DNA from: an uncultured Bacteroidales bacterium
GTDB lineage: Bacteria; Bacteroidota; Bacteroidia; Bacteroidales; Paludibacteraceae
Length of the DNA: 64,000 nucleotides
Reading direction: 5' to 3'
Assembly: GCA_934716995.1 (NCBI GenBank)
Contig: CAKUYO010000001.1
Location: forward strand, 62,001 to 126,000
The notes beneath the pieces are model-generated. The model worked only from the letters and a program-made list of their open reading frames with translations, ran no database searches and was not told the origin of the DNA. The position numbers and the translations under genes are program-made. Below, piece by piece: positions 1 to 8,810 of the stretch; position 1 is the first letter of the stretch; the number at the start of each line of letters is the position of its first letter.

Positions 1-1613
1 TCGCACGCCATCTGGAGCGGCGAGTACATAGTAACAAAGAGTCCGAGTTGGTTGGCAATGGTAGAGTGTACGCGGGTGTTCGGTTGCACAGGGTTGTCGA
101 AATTGAACACACCCGGGGTATAGTCGGCAGGACCGGCAAGCATACGCGTAAAAGGCAGCGTAGCCACGTGGGAAGCGGGACTTCCGCCGTCTGCACTCCA
201 TGCGTTCCACTCCTGACCGCGGATACCCTCCTGGGTGAAGAAGTTGGGGTATGTACGGCAGAGACCGGTAGGCATCACAGGTTCGTGGTTGTCGATGCAG
301 ACATGGTGGCGAGCCGCGGTCTCGATGACACGGCGATAGTGGCGCACGCCCGACTGGGAACGGTTGTACTGCTTGCCGTCCACAGTGGTGATGATGGGGC
401 TGACATAGCCGGTCTTGACCGAGTGCATACCGTAATGCTCCATATAGTTGTACGCCTCGTCCAGTTCGCTCTCATATTGGGCAGCGTTGCCCTGTGTCTC
501 GTGGTGGAAGACAATCTCCACACCGCGGCTGTGGGCATATTTTGCCAAATAATCGATGTCGTAGTCGGAATAGGGTTTGACAAAAGAGAACTTGGCATCA
601 GGGTCGGTGCCGTCCCATGCTTCCCAACCTTCGTTCCACCCCTCGGCGAGGACACCACCGAAGCCGTTGTCGGCAGCGAAATCAATATAGCGTTTCATAT
701 TCGCCGTGGTGGCACCATGGATAGGACCTTGTTTCCACGTCATCGTCTTGAGGTGCATACCCCACCATATACCAATGAACTTCATCGGGTGAATCCACGA
801 AGTGTCTTCGATACGGCAGGGTTCGTTGAGGTTGAGCATGAGGCGCGACGCCACGAGTGCGGGCAGGTCGTCGGCGACAACCATCATACGCCACGGGGTC
901 TGCCAAACGCCTGACTCATACGCCGCTACGCCGTTCTGCCACGGAGTGAGGTAGGTGCGGATCGTATTGCCTGCATAGTAAAAGTTCTCGGCGGGGTAGT
1001 CGGTAAGGTTGGCTTCGTGGAGGAAACCGTAACCGCCCTCGGCAAACTCGAGCGTTATGGGCGAGCAGGTGGTGTCTTTCTGCGAGACGGGTTCGCGTGT
1101 CCAAAGGGCTTCGTAGTACTCGGTGCGCCACGGGATAGACCACGCTTGCGGTTCGCGGACGAAACGATACTCTGTTTTCTCGTCCATAACGACCATACTG
1201 TCGGTGTTGGACGGGAACATATAGCGGAAAGCGAAACCATCGTCAAAAGCACGGAAGACGATGTCCATTCGAGTTCCTGACTCATGCTGCAGGTGGGCGG
1301 TCAGTTGGCGGTAGCGGTTGCGAATGAAACGCTCCTCGCCCCAGACGGTCTCCCACGTCTCATCGAAAGAGGCGGTGTCCGTACCAAGGAGAGAGAAACC
1401 GCGGCTGAGGTCTTTGTCCGCCAGCACCAGTCCGAGAGCCGACCAGTCGAGCATCGGGGTACCCTTGCGCGAGAGTTGGTACTCGGGGGTACCGTTTCCT
1501 GTCAGGCGGAATGATACAGCCAAGGTATCATCGGGCGATGAGACCATGGTTTTCTGTTGGCAGGCAGTCAAAGTGAGTGCTGCCAATAATATACATCCAA
1601 AAAGTTTCTTCAT
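1..1613 (-). CDS. GH97 alpha-glucosidase, SusB-like (3' end outside window)
   Basis: Secreted glycoside hydrolase of family 97, predicted to release glucose from alpha-glucan oligosaccharides in the periplasm or at the cell surface. The frame is open from the ATG at 1613 to the window edge (537 residues), so the C-terminal part is missing. The N-terminus is a lipoprotein signal (LLAALTLTAC, Cys18). The middle carries the SusB-type stretches SVKTGYVSP, DNHEPVMPTGLCRTYPN and GQEWNAW. The glycine in KTGYV, where retaining GH97 enzymes carry an aspartate nucleophile, together with the Glu of NHEP, points to the inverting SusB subgroup. It follows susC and susD on the same strand, as expected for a Sus-type locus; further enzymes may lie beyond the edge. 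Family call is firm; the exact substrate is inferred. Confidence 0.9.
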   Translation of the reverse strand, partial: MKKLFGCILLAALTLTACQQKTMVSSPDDTLAVSFRLTGNGTPEYQLSRKGTPMLDWSALGLVLADKDLSRGFSLLGTDTASFDETWETVWGEERFIRNRYRQLTAHLQHESGTRMDIVFRAFDDGFAFRYMFPSNTDSMVVMDEKTEYRFVREPQAWSIPWRTEYYEALWTREPVSQKDTTCSPITLEFAEGGYGFLHEANLTDYPAENFYYAGNTIRTYLTPWQNGVAAYESGVWQTPWRMMVVADDLPALVASRLMLNLNEPCRIEDTSWIHPMKFIGIWWGMHLKTMTWKQGPIHGATTANMKRYIDFAADNGFGGVLAEGWNEGWEAWDGTDPDAKFSFVKPYSDYDIDYLAKYAHSRGVEIVFHHETQGNAAQYESELDEAYNYMEHYGMHSVKTGYVSPIITTVDGKQYNRSQSGVRHYRRVIETAARHHVCIDNHEPVMPTGLCRTYPNFFTQEGIRGQEWNAWSADGGSPASHVATLPFTRMLAGPADYTPGVFNFDNPVQPNTRVHSTIANQLGLFVTMYSPLQMAC

Positions 1614-2045
1614 ATGTTATTTTTTTTATTTCCATTAAAAGATTCTTTCTCTATTGAATGGGGCTTTGTCTCCATTAAAGACCATTAAAAAGCCATTAAA
1701 ACATTATCGGGCAGGTTCTCCGTTAATTGTCGTTAATGGACCGTTAATGGATTGTCTATGGCTTGCGCATCCCTTGCTGAAACTGTGCTGAAAGGAACGG
1801 TCAAAGTACGATATGGGTACGGCGTGGTCAGCACAATCAACCGATTATCTACCGTGTATCTACCGTATATCTACCATGTATGTACCGTGTAAATACCGTA
1901 GTTGCCGGCGTGAGGTCAGCGAACCGGTAGCGGACCGGTAGCGGACTGACGACGCGGGACGCGTCGTCTCCACAACCATATAGTCCTAATGTCTCATTCT
2001 TAATTCATAATTACTAATTCGTAATTCTTAATTCATAATTCATAA
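1614..2045. other. Gene-free stretch with degenerate micro-repeats
   Basis: No credible gene lies here between susD and the GH97 gene. It holds several local micro-repeats: CCATTAAA/CGTTAATGG words at about 1632-1752, a run of TACCGTGTATC-like words at about 1850-1900, CGGTAGCGGACC words near 1920-1947, and AATTCATAATT words at about 1998-2047 that reach the susD stop. A perfect short palindrome sits at 1949-1967 (listed separately). I see no convincing promoter. Confidence 0.6.
1949..1967. repeat. REP-like palindrome, copy 1 (intergenic)
   Basis: ACGACGCG, loop GGA, CGCGTCGT: a perfect 8-bp stem with a 3-base loop, followed by CTCCACAACC. The same palindrome occurs at 29873-29891, with a near-identical trailer, and with one mismatch at 11273-11291. 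The shared unit suggests a dispersed REP-type element. Confidence 0.75.
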
Positions 2046-3911
2046 TTAAATAGAGGGGTAGCCGGTGGATTGCTGCATATTCTTGTTGCGCTCGAGTTCG
2101 AGTTGGGGGATAGGCTGCACGTAACTCTCGTCGCCTTTCCATGTGATAGGTCCGTGGGAGGTCTGCTCATAGTACGCCGCTTCGTCGGCACCGATACGGT
2201 AGCGGCGCAGGTCGAACCACCATTGCCCTTCGGCAAAGAGTTCCGCCCAACGCTCGTAACGGAGCGGGTTGTTTGCCAGCGGGTCGGTATCGAAATAGGC
2301 ACGGGTGCGGGCAGTGAGCGAAGTATAATCATACGGGCAAGCCGCATCGGGGTCGTAGCCATAGGCACGGCGGTGCACCTTGTTGACATACTCGAGGGCG
2401 GTAGCGGGAGCCTCGTCAGCCACCAATTCGGCATAGAGCAGATAGATGTCCGCCATACGAATGATATAGAAATTGCAGTTGGAGGACTGGTTCAAGCCAT
2501 AGGGTGCGCCGCCCATCTCCACACCGCGGATATTGGTATATTTGCGGTGCTGCCATGCGAGACGGTCAGGACGGCTGTTGGCCTCCGAGGAGCGGTCATA
2601 GACCGTAGTGCGCCCAGAAGCATCAATGTATTCGTCCACATAGGGCTGCCCCGCATTGAGCATCAGGCGCGGATCCACTTTCGAAGGATCGTTCTTGAGA
2701 GCCAGTGCCTCGGCACGATAGTTGGGGGTATATATCATATAGGGGAAGTTCTCCAACGAGCGGTTTGCATTGAAATCGTAATCGGGATTGAACGTAAGAC
2801 GCGGAACGGTATCGCCATAAAAATTCCAGAAACCGAAACGGGCGATGTTCTTGTCGTGTACAAAGTTGTTGCCCCATTGCGAAGACTTGGTAGAGATGAC
2901 GACATCGTTTTGCAATGTAAGCGGGTCGGTTTTGTCTTCGCGTCCTTTGCGGAAACGGATATCCAAATCGACATACCACGGAGCATAGACCATCGGCATA
3001 CCCGAACCCGTAGTATAACCCTCCCACGGACCGTTCTGCTTGGAGTTGCTGCTCATAGTGAGTTCGTAGAGCGACTCGGCATTATGTTCGTTGACCTCGT
3101 TGCCAAAGAACATATCCTTGTATATCTCGGTGCTAACCAAGTGTTTACCGCTGTTTTGTATGATGTCTTCGAGGAGGGCTTTGGTCTTGTCGCGGTTCTC
3201 GGGGAAGATATAGAGCGATTGCATATAGATTTTGGCAAGCAGACCTTTGGCAGCCCATTCGGTAGCACGGAACTCGTCCTCGGTATGCCCTTTGAGCAAC
3301 TCAACCGCCTTGTTGCAATCGTCAATCATAAACTGCCACGTGTCGCGCACCGTCTCGCGGCTGAGTTTCAAGCCCTCGACATCGGAGATGACGCGGTCGA
3401 TCTTCGCAAAGCCGAGTCCATCGGGGTCAAGTTCGAAGAAAATCTGCGCGTGCCAATATGCCAAAGCGCGGTTGAAATAACACTGCCCGAGGTCGTAGTT
3501 GAGGGTGGCGTTCTCGTCGGTCTTGCCGTAATGCTCGCGGTAGAACCCGATGCCCTCGATACCGGTGGACGCCAGTTTCATCCATTTGCAGAGGTCGGTG
3601 TAGGTAGTTGTCAAGTGTACCGACGAGATGCTAGTGTAGTTGTCCTGCATAGTGGCACGCTCGTCGTAGGAACCGTATAGGTCGGATGTATGGTCGTAAA
3701 GCCACACGCCCATCGGGAACCAATACATAGCATACGTACCAATGGCATGGTCTTGCGCATACGCCGCCGTGACCAACTGATCGACCTGATCCATAGTGGC
3801 AGGGAAATTGTCGGTGCTAAGGGTCTGCGGGTTGGATATATCGAAGAAATCCTTGCAACCACCGAGCGCGGCGGCTGCAAGGAGAAGGATTGCTATGAGT
3901 TGCTTTTTCAT
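2046..3911 (-). CDS. SusD/RagB-family glycan-binding outer-membrane lipoprotein
   Basis: Surface lipoprotein that works with SusC to capture oligosaccharides before TonB-dependent import. The 621-residue product starts with a lipoprotein signal (lipobox LGGC, Cys19) followed by the usual DFFDIS segment. The N-terminal helical TPR-like part contains CYFNRALAYWHAQIFFELDPDG. The C-terminal part has the family pattern NPLRYERWAELFAEGQWWFDLRRYR. Length is typical of the family. It lies downstream of susC, but the two are separated by 200 bases carrying a MITE, whereas such pairs are normally only tens of bases apart. The GH97 gene follows on the same strand, which suggests an alpha-glucan ligand. 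Confidence 0.95.
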   Translation of the reverse strand: MKKQLIAILLLAAAALGGCKDFFDISNPQTLSTDNFPATMDQVDQLVTAAYAQDHAIGTYAMYWFPMGVWLYDHTSDLYGSYDERATMQDNYTSISSVHLTTTYTDLCKWMKLASTGIEGIGFYREHYGKTDENATLNYDLGQCYFNRALAYWHAQIFFELDPDGLGFAKIDRVISDVEGLKLSRETVRDTWQFMIDDCNKAVELLKGHTEDEFRATEWAAKGLLAKIYMQSLYIFPENRDKTKALLEDIIQNSGKHLVSTEIYKDMFFGNEVNEHNAESLYELTMSSNSKQNGPWEGYTTGSGMPMVYAPWYVDLDIRFRKGREDKTDPLTLQNDVVISTKSSQWGNNFVHDKNIARFGFWNFYGDTVPRLTFNPDYDFNANRSLENFPYMIYTPNYRAEALALKNDPSKVDPRLMLNAGQPYVDEYIDASGRTTVYDRSSEANSRPDRLAWQHRKYTNIRGVEMGGAPYGLNQSSNCNFYIIRMADIYLLYAELVADEAPATALEYVNKVHRRAYGYDPDAACPYDYTSLTARTRAYFDTDPLANNPLRYERWAELFAEGQWWFDLRRYRIGADEAAYYEQTSHGPITWKGDESYVQPIPQLELERNKNMQQSTGYPSI

Positions 3912-3958
3912 ATTGCTTGATTTTTAGGGGTTATAGTTCATATAGTTGTTCTATTTTA

Positions 3959-4099
3959 ACGTGAGTTCGGTATAAAAACTCCTTTGCCGCAAAGCGGCAA
4001 GAAATCTAAGTAAATTTTTAATTTTGCATTTATAAATTGCCATAAATCTTATTCGCCTACGGCGGCAAATATGCCACTATACTTATCTCGAACTGACGT
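3959..4099. mobile_element. MITE with terminal inverted repeats, copy A (between susC and susD)
   Basis: A 141-bp non-coding element. The left end is ACGTGAGTTCGGTATAA; the right end, read on the other strand, is ACGTCAGTTCGAGATAA. It is flanked by TA at 3957-3958 and 4100-4101. Inside are two GC-rich hairpins, GCCGC-AAA-GCGGC near 3986 and GCC-TAC-GGC near 4057. It has the same length and core as the copy at 10733-10873. The TA flanks suggest mobilisation by a Tc1/mariner (IS630)-type transposase; none is encoded in the window. Confidence 0.85.
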
Positions 4100-4111
4100 T
4101 ATTATAAGTTT

Positions 4112-7100
4112 TTAGAAGGTTACGTCCAAGCCGAAGGAGTACAGGCGCGAGGGGAGGTAACGGTTCTGGGTGTCTACGTTGTACATCAGGCTGTTACCAC
4201 CGATCTCGGGGTCGATACCCGAGTACTTGGTGATAGTGAACAAGTTCTGTGCCGAGAAATAGATACGCAGTTTCTCCATTTTCGCCTTGCGGCTGTATTT
4301 CTGCGGGAGGGTATAGCCGAATGACAAGTTCTTGAGTTTCAGGTAGTCGCCTTTCTCAACGAGGTAGCCCGACACGGTGGAGTAGTTCTTGTTGGCAGCA
4401 CCATCACCGATGACCGAACCGCTCTCGTCGAGATAACCTACACGCGGGTCGGAAGTAACGGTGGTGTTACCCTTGCCGAAGCACGAGGTATTGAAGATAG
4501 CCGCCGTGGTGTTGTCGGACATAAACATGTGGGTGTAGGGTTTGACAAGGTTCATGATGTCGAAGCCGAAAGCACCCGAGAAGACCAAAGCGAGGTCGAA
4601 GCCCTTGTAAGCAAACGACATATTGATACCCATCGTCATCTTCGGCCACGGATTGCCGATATACTTACGGCTGGCGGCAGTAACGCGCCCCTGCCCGTTG
4701 TCGCTGTAGATGAGGTCGCCCACACCCGTGTTCTGACGCTGGTAGTAGATACCTATCTCTTTCTTGTCGGCATTGAGCGGCTGCCCGTTCTCGGCAAAGC
4801 CGTATGGGTGGTTGGGGTTCTGCTCGCGCCATTTGTCAAGGGCGTACTGGTTGTATTCGTCCACCTGCTCCTGCGTTTGGAAGATACCGAGTACCTCATA
4901 GCCGTAGAAAAGCGACATCGGGTTGCCGTCCTCGGTGCGGGTCAGGAGCGGCCACGATGCATCAGCACCTTTGTCGATAGTGGATGCGCCGGGTTTGTCG
5001 CCCACCTGCTTGACGAGGTTTTGGTTGAACGACATATTCACGCCGATGCTGTATTGGAAGTCCGATTTGCGGTCCTGCCATTGGATGCTCACCTCGTGTC
5101 CCTGGTTCTCCACCAAGCCCGCATTGAAATAGACGGGTACGGTGTTGGCGGGGTCGTCGGACGAGAAATAGTAACTCATACCACTTGTGAGGCAGAGGGA
5201 GCCACGGTAGAGCATATCGCGCGTCTGGCGGTTATAGTAGTCGTAAGTAAGGGTCAGACGGTTGTTGAAGAACCCGAGGTCGATACCGGCGTCCACCTGG
5301 TTCACTTCCTCCCACTTGAGGTCTTCGTTGCCGAGGATAGCGATCCATGCACCCGTCTGCCCAATCTCGCCGTTGTCGAAAGCGTGCGACACACCCGACA
5401 TCGAATAGGTGGACTGGTACATATACTGCGGGATATTGTCATTACCGAGGATACCCCACGAAGCACGTATCTTCGCATTGGAGAGCCAGTCGGCAGCACT
5501 CGTTTCCTTGATGAAGTTCTCCTCGCTCATACGCCACCCCGCGTTCACCGAGGGGAAGAAGCCCCAACGGTTCTTCTTGACAAAACGGTCGGACGCATCG
5601 GCGCGGAAATTGACCGCGAGGAGGTATTTGCTCTTGTAGTCGTAGTTCAAACGGGCAAACGCCGAACCGCGACGTTCCTGCGGGATAGCATCGGAAGCGT
5701 CTTTAGTAGCCCCCGCCGACCCCAAGGCAATAGACGAAGCCACAGGGATGGGGAAGCCGTAGGTGCTGACCGAGAGGTCGTAGCCGTCGTATTTCCACCA
5801 CTCGGTACCAATCATCGCCTTAAAGCCGTGGTCGCCCCAACGCTCGTCGTAGGTCAGCACGGAGTTGAACATCAGTTTGAGGTTGGTGCCCGACTTGGAA
5901 TCCAACTGACCGCCGTCCACGCCCACCTGTACGGGACCGAAATCCATATACTCGGTGAAATAGCGTTTGGAGTAGGCACCCAGCGCCGCCGAACCCGTGG
6001 TACGCCAAGTAAGCCCTTTGATAAACTCCACATTCAAGTAGGCTTGGGCATTGACGTAGTAGTTGTTGTCCTGAATATCGTGGTATGCGGCTTCGAGACC
6101 GGCAAAGTTCGGTCCCGAACCGACCGAAGTGGGGGTCTGTGCGTAGTCGCCGTTCTCATCAAACACCTCTGCCACCGGCACGGTACGGAAAGGCACCGTG
6201 TGGTTGTATATCGACGAATTGGTCGAGGGGTTGGTCTGCGTCATCGCACCATACACCGACTCGCCTATCGAAACATGCTTGCCCAGTTTGTGGTCGAGGT
6301 TGGTACGGAACGAATAGCGTCGTGCACGCGTATCCATATAGGTACCTTTCTCGTCGAGGAAACCGAGAGACATAAACATCTTGGTTTTCTCCGTGCCGCC
6401 ACTGACGGACACGTTGTATTCCTGCTCGATACCCGTACCGAACATCACTTTCATCCAGTCGGTATTCGGCAGGTCGCTTGCGCTCGTTGCGCCTAACAAC
6501 TCGAGGGTATTGCCCGTACCCCATGCGTCACGGGCACGAATCCAGTCCTCGGTACCGAGGAGCCGGATATTGGAATCGATGTTGCGCCAGCCTACACGGG
6601 CATTTACGTCCACCTGTGTGCGCTCGGCGCGACCTTTCTTGGTAGTGATAAGAATGACACCACCCGCAGCCTGCGAACCGTAGATAGCCGCCGAACCTGC
6701 ATCTTTGAGCACCTCGATAGACTCCACGTCGCGCATATTGAAGTTGAAGCCTGCATCCTGCGCCACACCGTCCACCACGTAGAGCGGAGCCATGCCGTTG
6801 AGCGACCCCGCACCGCGAATCATAATCTCGGCTGCCTCACCCGGCGAACCGCTACCCTTGGTAACCGTTACACCAGCAGCCAGGCCCTGAAGCGACTCGG
6901 CAAGCGACTTGGAGGAGAAATCGGCAATCTCTTTGGACGACACCGACGAGATACTGCCCGTTACGTCGCTACGTTTCTGCGTACCGTAACCTATCACCAC
7001 CACGTCGTCCAGCACCTCCACATCTTCCTGCAGAGTAACGTTGTAAACCGACTGATTGGCAGTTACTTTGATGTTCTGCGACTTGAAACCGACATACGAC

Positions 7101-7315
7101 ACCACCACCTGTTTGCCTGCGGCAACGTCCAGCGAGTAGTGTCCGTCGAGGTCGGTAATCGTACCGTTGCTTGTGCCAGCTTCGGCTATACTGGCACCGA
7201 TAACAGGCTCGCCTTTCGAGTCCGTTACCACGCCTTCTATCGGCATTGCCTGCAACGCCACCGCCGCAGCCAGACCTGCCATGCACAAAAATACTCTATG
7301 AAAGATGTGCTTCAT
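4112..7315 (-). CDS. SusC/RagA-family TonB-linked outer-membrane transporter
   Basis: TonB-dependent outer-membrane channel that imports oligosaccharides delivered by its SusD partner. The 1067 residues begin with a signal peptide (to about residue 23). A carboxypeptidase-regulatory-like domain follows at about 25-100 (IEGVVTDSKGEPVIGASI), then the SusC-class segment DDVVVIGYGTQKRSDVTGS, the plug domain to about residue 230, and a long beta-barrel ending in an aromatic residue (GLDVTF). There is no STN domain, so sigma/anti-sigma signalling through this protein is unlikely. Its leader overlaps a dispersed-repeat fragment (7330-7380). Regulation is probably through the divergent SusR-like protein at 8811. 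Confidence 0.96.
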   Translation of the reverse strand: MKHIFHRVFLCMAGLAAAVALQAMPIEGVVTDSKGEPVIGASIAEAGTSNGTITDLDGHYSLDVAAGKQVVVSYVGFKSQNIKVTANQSVYNVTLQEDVEVLDDVVVIGYGTQKRSDVTGSISSVSSKEIADFSSKSLAESLQGLAAGVTVTKGSGSPGEAAEIMIRGAGSLNGMAPLYVVDGVAQDAGFNFNMRDVESIEVLKDAGSAAIYGSQAAGGVILITTKKGRAERTQVDVNARVGWRNIDSNIRLLGTEDWIRARDAWGTGNTLELLGATSASDLPNTDWMKVMFGTGIEQEYNVSVSGGTEKTKMFMSLGFLDEKGTYMDTRARRYSFRTNLDHKLGKHVSIGESVYGAMTQTNPSTNSSIYNHTVPFRTVPVAEVFDENGDYAQTPTSVGSGPNFAGLEAAYHDIQDNNYYVNAQAYLNVEFIKGLTWRTTGSAALGAYSKRYFTEYMDFGPVQVGVDGGQLDSKSGTNLKLMFNSVLTYDERWGDHGFKAMIGTEWWKYDGYDLSVSTYGFPIPVASSIALGSAGATKDASDAIPQERRGSAFARLNYDYKSKYLLAVNFRADASDRFVKKNRWGFFPSVNAGWRMSEENFIKETSAADWLSNAKIRASWGILGNDNIPQYMYQSTYSMSGVSHAFDNGEIGQTGAWIAILGNEDLKWEEVNQVDAGIDLGFFNNRLTLTYDYYNRQTRDMLYRGSLCLTSGMSYYFSSDDPANTVPVYFNAGLVENQGHEVSIQWQDRKSDFQYSIGVNMSFNQNLVKQVGDKPGASTIDKGADASWPLLTRTEDGNPMSLFYGYEVLGIFQTQEQVDEYNQYALDKWREQNPNHPYGFAENGQPLNADKKEIGIYYQRQNTGVGDLIYSDNGQGRVTAASRKYIGNPWPKMTMGINMSFAYKGFDLALVFSGAFGFDIMNLVKPYTHMFMSDNTTAAIFNTSCFGKGNTTVTSDPRVGYLDESGSVIGDGAANKNYSTVSGYLVEKGDYLKLKNLSFGYTLPQKYSRKAKMEKLRIYFSAQNLFTITKYSGIDPEIGGNSLMYNVDTQNRYLPSRLYSFGLDVTF

Positions 7316-7703
7316 ACGTGTATCTATATAAGGTTCGCTTTCCTATGCCGCGAGCGGCAAGAAAAATTAAAGAAATAAAAGATTTTTTATAATGCGCATC
7401 ATAAGCGTATCCTATGCGCATCCTATGCTGAATCACCCGTTAATCACCCGATAACAACCCGTTAATAACCCGATGCGGATATGGTAGCCAAATACGGCTG
7501 CTGCGGAGACGGGAACTTGCAATCCCACCGCGGGCTTACCAAGCCCGCAACGGAGACACCGGCTATCATAAGCAGAATCACCTACTAATCACCTACTGAT
7601 CACCTACTCACAGTAGCATAAGGATATGAGGCGGGAACGGGGGAATTAAAAGAGACAGAGACTGCCCGACCGATTTGTCGGACAGTCTCCTATTGATGGA
7701 TTT
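7316..7703. other. Gene-free stretch with repeat fragment and micro-repeats
   Basis: The region lies between the small secreted protein gene and susC. At 7346-7378 there is a repeat fragment (CCGCGAGCGGC hairpin followed by AAGAAAAATTAAAGAAATAAA) shared with 42230-42245 and 19320-19345. Further on are CCCGTTAATCACCCG words (7434-7473) and CACCTACTAATCACCTACT words (7580-7613). A terminator hairpin lies at 7658-7689. I see no gene. Confidence 0.6.
7658..7689 (-). terminator. Rho-independent terminator of the 7704-8462 gene
   Basis: Read on the minus strand, a long stem (GAGACTGTCCGAC pairing with GTCGGGCAGTCTC) directly after the stop codon is followed by TGTCTCTTTTAATT. Confidence 0.75.
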
Positions 7704-8462
7704 TTATTTTACGATAGTACCGAGAGCATTGTATTTCACACCATTGTGCAAAATGTAGAGTTGACCACCCTCAATGAATTTGCCTGCTTTCTCACCGTTG
7801 CCTGCCACTACATCTTCGATAGCGGTTGCGAGTACGCACGGAGCAGCATACCCCTTGGTTTCCATAGTGAACATATCCTCTGTGAAATCATCGCTATAGA
7901 AATCATCATCCATACGACCGGTAGAAGGCAGAGTTGCGAACAAGCAATCGCTACCGGGAGCCTGTACCTGTTCAGCATCAACATACCACTCCAAACCCGG
8001 CTCTAACTTATCGTTTACCATACCATAAGCAAACATAAACAACTGACCATAGCAATAAACGATGGTATCTTTCTTGATGTTTGCACCTTGAGCAGCATCT
8101 TTGTCTGCAATACATTGTGCCAAGTTGAAAGTAGCACCATAGATATTGCCCTTGATTTGTTTCAAACGGTTGGTATCGTCTTTCTTAGGACCGTAGTTTG
8201 TCCAGATGTTAGCCGCCATACTACGGGTAGCACCATCTACAGCAGATTTTTTCACTGCCTCTTCATACTTGGTCCCGGTAATATCGAACGCAAGCGTTAC
8301 GGTTTCGCCCGGTTCAAAATCGTTGGCTGCAGCAAAATCGCCTTTTGCGCAATCCCATTTAACGATGTAACGACCATCTTCACCGACCGGGTTGTTGAGT
8401 TCAACAGCGGCTGCGCCAAGACTTACCAAAGCGGCAGCAAGAACAAAAGTAAACTTTTTCAT
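7704..8462 (-). CDS. Secreted protein of unknown function with a C-terminal sorting-like motif
   Basis: I do not recognise the family. The 252-residue product has a clear signal peptide (MKKFTFVLAAALVSLGAAAV). The rest is an acidic soluble domain with no membrane segments and few cysteines. The last 40 residues (AIEDV, then GGQLYILHNGVKYNALG) match the C-terminus of the leucine-rich-repeat protein at 60213 (AVENV, then DGQVYILRGDKTYTITG). This suggests a shared C-terminal targeting or anchoring domain, perhaps a type IX secretion variant. It has its own terminator and is transcribed towards susC, divergent from the regulator. A role in the glucan locus is possible but only suggested by position. 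Confidence 0.7.
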   Translation of the reverse strand: MKKFTFVLAAALVSLGAAAVELNNPVGEDGRYIVKWDCAKGDFAAANDFEPGETVTLAFDITGTKYEEAVKKSAVDGATRSMAANIWTNYGPKKDDTNRLKQIKGNIYGATFNLAQCIADKDAAQGANIKKDTIVYCYGQLFMFAYGMVNDKLEPGLEWYVDAEQVQAPGSDCLFATLPSTGRMDDDFYSDDFTEDMFTMETKGYAAPCVLATAIEDVVAGNGEKAGKFIEGGQLYILHNGVKYNALGTIVK

Positions 8463-8810
8463 GTTAGAAAAATTTAGTTGTTAAATAAAAAGTTGTGTCT
8501 CCGCCATTGGAGTGCGTCTTCCCTAAAGACCGCCCCCTGAATGTTTTGACGCTGCAAAATTACTGCTACCTGCCAACATAGCGAAACAATATGATGAAAA
8601 TATAGATAAAACAGCAGCCATATTATCTTCTTATTATACATAGTATAATAAAGATATTATTTACACGAAAACAATATAGAACATTTATGGTTTATATACA
8701 GCCTTATTTTCATCTTAATTGCCCCTCTATCCATACCTCCTTTTGGCAATATCGAAAAAAAGATATAACTTTGCGTATCGTTTTCAGAAACACCTTATAT
8801 AATACACCAG
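8463..8810. other. Divergent promoter region
   Basis: AT-rich gap between the divergent secreted-protein gene and the regulator. On the minus strand, TAATTTTG at 8555-8562 is a candidate -7 element, but the -33 position only offers TTTC. The plus-strand promoter is listed separately. I see no other feature apart from AT-rich partly palindromic sequence around 8620-8660. Confidence 0.5.
8742..8773 (+). promoter_or_regulatory. Bacteroidetes-type promoter of the SusR-like regulator
   Basis: TTTG at 8742-8745, 20 bases, TAACTTTG at 8766-8773. This matches the Bacteroidetes -33/-7 consensus (TTTG, TAnnTTTG). The start codon follows 37 bases downstream. Confidence 0.7.

Noticed and set aside
2070..3680. 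Long plus-strand open frame (536 codons) opposite susD
   Set aside because: It is the antisense shadow of a clear SusD gene; similar shadows lie opposite susC (4529-6496), glyS (26800-28623) and the pectate lyase (46630-48819). None has a recognisable domain.
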